A DNA stretch of 64,000 nt, from contig NC_073359.2 of the NCBI RefSeq assembly GCF_027580225.2, forward strand, positions 15,260,001-15,324,000, in the 5' to 3' direction. Below, piece by piece: positions 57,492 through 64,000 of the stretch. Both the position numbers and the translations under genes were made by a program. The notes beneath the pieces were generated by a model. It ran no database searches, was not told the DNA's origin, and saw only the letters and a program-made list of their open reading frames with translations. Positions within the stretch are counted from its first letter, which is position 1. Every line of letters starts with the position of its first letter. This stretch comes from Misgurnus anguillicaudatus (lineage: Eukaryota > Chordata > Actinopteri > Cypriniformes > Cobitidae).

Positions 57492-57571
57492 TTACTATAC
57501 ACACCAAGACCAGTGAATGGAAATATATATATATATATGACTCTCTCTAAAGTTTAAACATCAAGAGTTCT

Positions 57572-57780
57572 GGGGCCTCATGTATAAAACTGTGCGGATC
57601 CTTACTAAAAGTCTACGTACGCACAAAAGCCAAAAATGGCATACACCAAAAATTATGAAGACTTCTAAAACAAAGCAATGTTCCCTTTATAAATAACAGA
57701 TCACCTGCAAGTGTACGTACATGAATCATCCTAAATCTAGCCCCATTTTGTGCGTACGCAGGCTTTATACATAAGGCCCC
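57572..57780. mobile_element. Palindromic MITE (GGGGCC ends)
   Basis: GGGGCCTCATGTATAAA at the left and TTTATACATAAGGCCCC at the right make an inverted repeat with few mismatches, extended by GTACGCACA / TGTGCGTAC inside. It is 209 bp long, with no frame. Confidence 0.75.
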
Positions 57781-58008
57781 AGATCTTTGAAGGGCATACT
57801 GTGATTATCACGTCTGGACCGGACATATTCAACCGCATGTGCCTCTGTGCGTACAAACATGCGTACAAGCACGTGCAGGTCGTGGATTCTGTAAGCGTCA
57901 TCACAACATTTCGGCCGTATTGTTTCGGTGATAAAAGACGTTCGGCCGAAAATGCTCTTTTGGGCCATTTGGGAAATTTTTCAGTGGTCGGTATTCGGTG
58001 CATCCCTA
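57781..58008. mobile_element. hAT right-end fragment
   Basis: It ends in GGTATTCGGTGCATCCCTA, the complement of a common fish hAT start, with TTTCGGCCGAAAATG inside. The matching left end was not found, so the boundary at 57781 is nominal. Confidence 0.5.
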
Positions 58009-58648
58009 ATTCAATGGCATATGTGCTTATGTGTGTACAGAAAGCTGCTCATTTTAGCGCCTTTTTGAGATTAAATTGTTTAAAAATAGCTTGAATGTTA
58101 ACATTTACAAGCCTTTGAAACTTTGATTGATTATGAATTTTCCCCATTTAAATTTGCGTATTAAATTCGCGAATCACATGCGAGCCGAACCATGGGTCGG
58201 ATCAACTGCTATGTCGTCACATCACTACCAACTAACATTTTGTTCCACTTAATTTTCTTCCACACAACACTATGCTTGTAAATATTATTAACGTTAATTG
58301 CATTCAATAAAAATTGCGTCTAGTCTGGCTAATTGCCAAGCTGCAACGTACAGCCCAGCTAGTCAATGCTAGCTTCGTTCGCGCCATAAAAGTTGGAGCC
58401 ACTTTCATATTACACAAAATTTGAACTACTTTAATAATTCTTAAATTAATTATGAATTCTTTATTTTTGCTTCATCTGGAAAAATGTACATGAACATGTC
58501 AAAGAAACATAAACAAATCAATAATAATCAACATGTAATTAGTAACCGTTAGAAATATGTAGAGTTGATATAGGATGTGACGGGAACTCGATTGAAACTA
58601 TGCTCAGCGTGAATGCTTTTTAAGGAAACTGAACATAAGGAGACTTAC
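58009..58648. other. Spacer, nothing recognised
   Basis: AT-rich sequence between the tnp2-like gene and the candidate upstream exon. No frame or terminus could be supported. Confidence 0.35.
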
Positions 58649-58715
58649 CTCAAGTTCAACGTATGGCGTAGGATCGAAAAGGTACGGAGCCCTTCGGGCG
58701 TTGAGTTTTATCTCA
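58649..58715 (-). CDS. Candidate upstream exon (possibly of the tnp2-like gene)
   Basis: On the minus strand TTGAACTTGAG|GTAAGT is a near-perfect splice donor, and GTGTGCACAG about 67 bases earlier is an acceptor-like site. The frame between them reads DEIKLNARRAPYLFDPTPYV without stops. The PYLFDP motif resembles the N-terminal segment of many fish transposase proteins. There is no ATG in that frame, so it is an internal exon or untranslated. The orientation matches the tnp2-like gene, whose first coding exon is missing. Confidence 0.35.
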
Positions 58716-58879
58716 TCCGCTGTGCACACGCCCCTTCAGTGATGAGCTGACCGTGCCTCTGACGCTTTCTGCAGTTACCGTTGAAATCGGCTTCGTACTG
58801 GCAAAACGGTCTGAGCCGAGCACCCAGATTAACTCAACGTATGAGATTCATATTAAAATGATTTTTTTTATGTTTATCA

Positions 58880-59610
58880 GCTTACCCCATGGCCATCCAA
58901 GATGTATGTGATTTTGTTTCTTCAGTACAACACAAATGTTGATTTTTAACTCCAACCAGTTTCAGTCTGTCAGTTGTATGCATGTGGATGGTAACAAAAT
59001 CTTAACAGTAAAAAAAACATGCACAGACAAATCCAAATTAAATCCTGCCGCTCGTGACGACACATTGATATCATAAGAAACGAAACGATCGGTTTGTGCG
59101 AGAAACCGAACAGTATTTATTTCATTTTTACCTCTAATACAGTACTATGCCCAGTCAAATGAGCCCGTGCACGGTGTGGTGTAATCTATAATCAACACAA
59201 CACACGGCACCTTCTTCTTTTGAGTTTTAATGACGGGTTGCGCAGCAACTTCATAGGTGCATACCGCCACCTACTGTACTGGCCCTGTATAGCCCTCAAG
59301 GTGTGCACCCGATACAGTAGATGGCAGTATGCAACTATGAAGTTGCTTCGCAACCCGCCATTAAAACTCAAAAGAAGAAGGCGGCGCTGTACAGTTCGGT
59401 TTATCGCACAAACCGATCGTTTCGTGTCTTATGACATCAACGAGCAGCAGGGTTTAATTTGGATTTGTCTGTGCATGTTTTGTTTTTTAATGTCTGAGAT
59501 TTTGTTACGGACAGACAAAAACGATTGGAGTTAAAAATCTACATTTGTGTTAAAGAAAGTCACCTACATTGTATGGCCTCCATTAAAACCATCCTTGATT
59601 TAACATAAGC
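58880..59610. repeat. Long inverted repeat built on two I-LINE-like tails
   Basis: The outer arms pair about 58880-59110 with 59393-59610: ACACAAATGTTGATTTTTAAC against its near complement at about 59530-59550, and ACGAAACGATCGGTTTGTGC against GCACAAACCGATCGTTTCGT. The inner arms (59209-59290 and 59310-59392) are two copies of an I-LINE-type 3' end (GGCGGTATGCA, AACCCGCCATTAAAAC, GAAGAAG) lying with their GAA tails outward. The left side has about 100 extra bases near 59110-59208. Confidence 0.75.
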
Positions 59611-60044
59611 CAATCATTTCCAGAAGTGGTCCAGATCATACAGCCAGAGATAGGTTACCAGTTACGGCGAACACGAATCGGCCCAGTGCTTATAGCCATA
59701 ACAAAAATGCATGTGCCAGAGCGAGCTGCGGGGCACAATCGCCCCGGTTAAGACACGCCGATGCCGAGTCTTAGCCGCAGGTGCCGCAGGGCAGCCGAGC
59801 TCGGGCCGATTATACATGCTAGCTGGGTTCTTTATTGGTAAGCGATCTAATGTTCAGAAGGCCGAATTTTAACATTCGAGGTTCATCTGTTAATGTATTG
59901 TTTTCTAATTTTATATTAATCAGATTTGTACCAGATGTGGCAAGCGGTGCTCTGTATTTATTGGTCAATTCAAACTGTTAACAAACAATGAAACCTTAAC
60001 ATTTAAGTAGTAAAAGTGACGTTTTGACTTTCTTAAGAGAATAT
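59611..60044. other. Spacer with a CCCAGCTAGCATG-ended GC-rich fragment
   Basis: A GC-rich stretch about 59690-59828 ends CATGCTAGCTGGGTTC, the complement of the start seen at 5277 and 23889. No gene is seen. Confidence 0.4.
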
Positions 60045-60400
60045 TTCTATGTACATCATTATTAGGCAATTATTAGTGTGCCGAATTATTAGGCAACTAA
60101 ATGAAAAACAAAGATTTTACCATCTCACTTGGTTTTTTTCACCTGTTAAAGTGAGAATAATAAACAAACTCTACATTTACAAATAAACATTTAATAAAAA
60201 AAAAAATATATATATATAAAAAAAAGTCTTCTTGAAAGATGCAGATTTTTTTCCTGTACCACTGCTTGAAGAAAGGGTCTTTTAAAAATTGTCAGTAAGT
60301 CTGAGAGTTGTTTTTTATTTCCATTTTCAACCCAAAAAGGTCCAACTAGCTCATGTCTAATAATCTCTTGAGAGAGACGCAAGAGAGAGACGCAAGAGAG
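60045..60400 (-). pseudogene. Tc1/mariner transposase remnant
   Basis: On the minus strand HELVGPFWVENG is followed, after a frame change, by FFKQWYRKKICIFQEDFF, which fits the middle of a Tc1/mariner DDE transposase just before the second catalytic Asp. The catalytic parts are missing. GAATTATTAGGCAA at 60077 belongs to the element's end region. It is a badly decayed fragment with poly-A tracts. Confidence 0.6.
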
Positions 60401-60419
60401 TGGCAACACTGTTATCGGA

Positions 60420-60834
60420 GCTCCGTCGAGTTCATCATCTAAATCCTATTTTCTTACTATCTTGTTCCTATCTATATAATATAACTTACTAGTTCATCTT
60501 AGGAATACTTTACCGTGACGATTATTCAACAGTATCAATAACTGAAACGATTTATCACTGGTAAACACCCAGTATTAGCATATAGCCCGCTAGCATCAAC
60601 AAACGGGACAACGCTGCTCTGTGCATTGAAGCTCCGTCGAGTTCATCATCTAAATCCTATTTTCTTACGATCTCATTCCTATCTATATAATACAACGTAC
60701 TAGTTTATCTTAGGAATACTTTACCGTGACGATTATTGAACAGTATTAATAAGTAAAACGATCTATCACTAGTTAACACCTAGTGTTAGCATATAGCCCG
60801 CTAGCATCAACAAACGTGCCGGCTGAAGTTAGCA
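60420..60834 (+). promoter_or_regulatory. Two tandem 5' UTR repeats of the L2 LINE (211-bp period)
   Basis: GCTCCGTCGAGTTCATCATC begins copies at 60420 and 60631. Both contain CTTTACCGTGACGATTATT and GCCCGCTAGCATCAACAAACG. Tandem 5' units in LINEs usually hold the internal promoter; here that role is inferred from position. Confidence 0.75.
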
Positions 60835-60876
60835 CTTGCTCACTGTCTGTTTACTGTAAATCTGCCTTCCTTTTCG

Positions 60877-63407
60877 ATGGCGGACTCATCCGATGTATGT
60901 TTTTCAGACCTTTCCTCACCAGAGCATGAAGCTGTGGAGGAGTTGTGGCCTGGCATTCGCACCAGGCGGTACAGCGTGCCTCACATCACTCTGGCTCCAG
61001 ACACCCGGAAACGACCAAGGCATGCAACGAGCGAGCACCCATCTCGATCCGAAAGCTAGTTGAGGACAGTAAGACCGCTAATGTTAATGTTACAGACACT
61101 GTTTCGGGAGCGCCTAGTGTTAAAGGGAAACTTCACCCATTTGCATTAAGCTTTGTACCGTTAGAACCCCAGTCATGTTTTTGAATGGTTGTGCATCATT
61201 CCCTCAGTTTCCCCTGTGAGGGGAGAAATACTGATTTCAGTGAGGCACTTCCTTCTTTCAATGATGTAAAAATCTTCATTTTGCGTCATTGAAAGAAGGA
61301 AATCCTGTATCTCTATTGAGTGTGAAAGACTACAGACACTCATTCCTCATTTTTCCAAGGTGGGGGCTATGGGTGGGACCCACTCACGCTTCAGACCAAT
61401 TACAGATCAGTGGGTGGGACTTACGAAAATATACGAACACAGACGGGAAAAAACGATCAGCCCGCATCTTTATGCTAAGCTAAGCTAAACAGAAGTTGTG
61501 GAGCGAATCAGACTTCATGTTACAATAACAGTGGAAGTTAATCAATATAATATAGAAGAGGGTGATTTCGCAAGCGTGATGCTCTAATCCGCTGTTCATT
61601 GCACCTTTATGAGCCACAATACAGCAAAGCGCTCAGGCAGATGGAGGAACAGAAGCCCGAGGAGAAGCCGGAGCCTGGGCGTCGGCTGGGTAGAGGAGCC
61701 GGGGGAAGACACCGCAACCATCGGCCTCTGCTGCGTAGAGAAGCTTGCCTGTTCTCTCGCTGTGTGGCTTCTTTATAACATTTCTGCATCATATAAGGAT
61801 ATGGACGTTCGTTTGGTGAAGGTTTCGAGGCAAGAAAGCAACTTTGCGCGCGTTTGGACATGTTTATTTCACATACGCGTTTGCTTCGGCTTCGACGAGC
61901 AAACGCGCTGCGGAGTATATGAGCTCGGACAGACTCGCGCTGTGTGCTTTCGGTTTAAGATTTCTGGATCAGATAAGGATATGAAGGTTTGTTTTGTTAA
62001 TGTTTCTGGGCGTGTGCTTATTTCAAAGACGTGTTTCGGTTTACGAGCACAAGCTCCAAGAGCTGAGGCAGCGCGTATGTGGAGGGGACGCGTTTGTGTG
62101 CAGGATGCAGACGACGGACGTCTAACTTAACTAAAGTGAGTGTTTCTATTTTCTTTGTTATACTAAGGTGGCATTTATATACACAATAGCATATCTGAGC
62201 GGTGTTTTATATGTCTATATTGTGAGAGCAGTGAGGCTGATATTACACAGATGTAATTACAGTAAACAAGAGACAAAAAAAATTGCTAAAACTAAATAAA
62301 CATTTAAAATGCATACCCTTTTTAACTACTTGAAAAGACATTTGTACTGCGGATCTGAAACCGCACGTTACTGTTTGAATAAGACTTTGCTACACACCAG
62401 ACCAGAGTGTTATTGTGTGTACCGCAATGTAACATCACGTTTAAAAGTAAGTCATGATTGGTGTCTGTCAGACACAGTGGTGGTGGCTATTTTCTTTGTT
62501 TTACTAACGTGGCATTTATGTACACAATATCATATCTGAGCCGTGTTCCGATTAATGGGAGTGGCTTGCAGTGCTGTGCATTGTGGTGCATAGTGGGAGT
62601 TGTAGTTTTTCATAAAAATGTGCTCTAAAGTCACATTTTGTCTTTTCTCGGTCAAATAGGCACACAATTCTACATTTATGTTACATTTTGACTACAAATA
62701 TGACTCACTTTCCATAAAGATTAATGTTCCTATCGGTGAAATGGCCCTTTAAGCGTAATACAAATGGCTCGGTTCCGACTTCAGAGTCAAGCCGGCTGAC
62801 TAACTGGGTGACTGTCAGGCAGCATAGTCACATTCGGCACCCAAATCACGTTCCTGTTTTAATATCAAACAGATTTTCTCCACTCAGCAATACACCGGCT
62901 GAGATGTCTGTTAAAGGTGCCCTGGTTATTGGAGATTCTATACTCAGGAACGTTGGCATTGAGGCACCAGCCACCATAGTCGATTGTATACCGGGAGCCA
63001 GAGCGTCTGACAATAGATCCAAACTTAAAGTGCTGGCTAATGCTAAACGTAAGTTTTCTAAGATTGTTATTCACGCCAACACGAATGACACCAGACTCCG
63101 CCAGTCGGAGATCACCAAAGATACTATTAAAAAGGTGTGTGAAATTGCAAAAACAATGTCAGACAATGTAATTTGCTCTGGTCCCCTCCCCGCCTACTGG
63201 GGGGATGAAACTTACAGTAGATTAGTGTCTCTTCATGGCTGGATGTCAAAGTGGTGCCCTCAGCATAATGTAGGGTTTATAGACAATTGGAAGCATTTCT
63301 GGGGTAGACCTGACCTGCTAAAGATAGATGGCCTCCATCCGTCTCTGGAAGGAAGTGTTATTCTCTCTAAAAATCTGACCAATAGTCTTACTTTTGATAT
63401 TGTCTGA
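60877..63407 (+). pseudogene. L2 ORF1 with SGNH/esterase domain, split by a TTAA element
   Basis: It begins MADSSDVCFSDLSSPEHEA at 60877. A small indel near 61015-61025 changes frame, then RAPISIRKLVEDSKTANVN leads into the insertion at 61120. Past it, from 62749, KRNTNGSVPTSES continues. The 3' part has the esterase motifs ALVIGDSILRNV (catalytic Ser), HANTNDTRL, and DGLHPSLEG (Asp and His). ORF1 esterase domains are known for L2 and CR1 elements of fish and bind nucleic acid and lipid. If one TTAA and the insertion are removed, AGT GTT AAG CGT reads in frame. The ORF ends at 63407, 66 bases before the ORF2 frame. Confidence 0.8.
61124..62748. mobile_element. TTAA-flanked DNA element inside L2 ORF1
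   Basis: The ends AGGGAAACTTCACCC and GGTGAAATGGCCCT are partly complementary, and TTAA is on both sides (61120-61123 and 62749-62752). Its excision restores the L2 ORF1 frame. Inside, the stretch around 61605-61680 (CCACAATACAGC...AGAAGCCCGAGGAGAAG) resembles a block in the large array unit (about 37640 and 41790). Frames within it are short and unrecognised. Confidence 0.8.
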
Positions 63408-63473
63408 CTATCCAGGGCCCAGGTCAGGAAACAGACAGATCGGCTTACCCATCCGTCTGTTAGCTGCCTTGAC

Positions 63474-64000
63474 ATGTCAAGATCACATATATCGCAGCAC
63501 ATAGAGCCTTTTTTACCAGAGTACCAACACATCTCGACTGTGTCTGTTCCTCGAACAAAAAAATACAGAGCACCGTTTACCTCGTCTCGTACAAATCTTA
63601 TTAACATAAAATTAGAACACAATACATTAACAGATGAAACTCATATGTTAAAATTCAGCCTTATTAACATTAGATCACTTACCAATAAAGAACCAATTAT
63701 CAATGAAATAATAACTGACCAAAACTTAGATGCGCTCTGTTTAACAGAGACCTGGCTTAAAGCAGACGATTACACCAGTTTAAGTGTAATCTTCAGTTTA
63801 AGATTACACCACAAGACTATTATTCTAAACACGTTCCTCGTCTAAAAGGGAGAGGGGGTGGTGTAGCTACAATATACAATAAAATATTCAAAGTAAACCA
63901 TAAATCCAACCTAAAATTTAATTTGTTTGAAATAATACTGTTAAATATGGAAATAACTGATCGTAACAACAAACAGCTTTCGTTCATTTTAGCTACCATA
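63474..64000 (+). pseudogene. L2 ORF2 start (endonuclease), partial, broken
   Basis: MSRSHISQHIEPFLPEYQ opens the frame; MLKFSLINIRSLTNKEPI and LDALCLTETWLKADDYTS are the endonuclease start with its N and E motifs. At about 63785-63810 a local rearrangement (GTGTAATC next to GATTACACC) shifts the frame. The protein then resumes with RLKGRGGGVATIYNK and reaches the window edge in RNNKQLSFILATI. The rest is outside. Confidence 0.8.

Larger units (their letters stand above)
60415..64000 (+). mobile_element. L2 LINE (ZfL2-like), near full-length 5' side, runs off the window
   Basis: The order is two 211-bp 5' repeats, ORF1 with an esterase domain, then the start of ORF2. The ORF2 start matches the minus-strand copy at 21078-23900. 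A TTAA-flanked element interrupts ORF1. The reverse transcriptase lies beyond 64000. Confidence 0.85.

Overview
This window looks like a teleost, most likely cyprinid, nuclear genome segment that is almost entirely stacked transposable elements. The reasons are an L2 LINE whose first ORF carries an SGNH/esterase domain, abundant hAT elements with 8-bp target duplications, TTAA-flanked MITEs, an EnSpm/CACTA tnp2-type transposase, and long GT/CA/TTA microsatellites. Only one likely host-gene piece is seen: a first exon on the minus strand (3977-4133) resembling the N terminus of the MAP1 (MAP1S-like) family.

Layout. 1-6.7 kb: a hAT element (112-1701, duplication GGGCACAT) with a second element inside it, the putative MAP1-like exon 1, a GC-rich palindromic element inside a LINE 3' end, and a palindromic MITE. 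6.77-18.99 kb: an I-clade LINE with a 15-bp target duplication (6751-6765 / 18988-19002). It has zinc-knuckle ORF1, endonuclease and RNase H. It is broken by a 2.07-kb hAT that itself holds a 629-bp hAT MITE, by a rearranged hAT block where the reverse transcriptase should be, and by a CR1/L2-group LINE on the opposite strand. 19.5-23.9 kb: an L2 LINE on the minus strand whose 3' UTR holds five copies of a 129-bp repeat. 24.7-30.9 kb: a ten-exon, apparently intact minus-strand gene for a DUF4806-type protein, with a tandemly duplicated exon and a triplicated last-exon end. 55.2-57.2 kb: a minus-strand tnp2-like transposase with a single visible frameshift. This pair probably belongs to one large EnSpm/CACTA-like element, although its termini were not found.

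The most striking structure sits between those two genes. A TTAA-flanked MITE with 19-bp ends (31981-31999 and 54511-54529) is split by a 22,140-bp insertion (32256-54395). That insertion has hAT-like ends (TAGGGTTG) and a perfect 8-bp duplication, GTGTTTAC. It carries a head-to-tail array of about 4.6-kb units (four near-complete or partly deleted copies, a truncated fifth, and a deleted remnant) and a broken hAT transposase C terminus near its right end. It reads as a giant hAT-derived element with an amplified tandem cargo.

58.9-59.6 kb holds a long inverted repeat. 60.05-60.4 kb holds a Tc1/mariner transposase remnant. From about 60.42 kb a second L2 LINE runs off the right edge on the plus strand, with two 211-bp 5' repeats and an esterase ORF1 split by a TTAA-flanked element. 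All family assignments come from reading motifs; no search was run.
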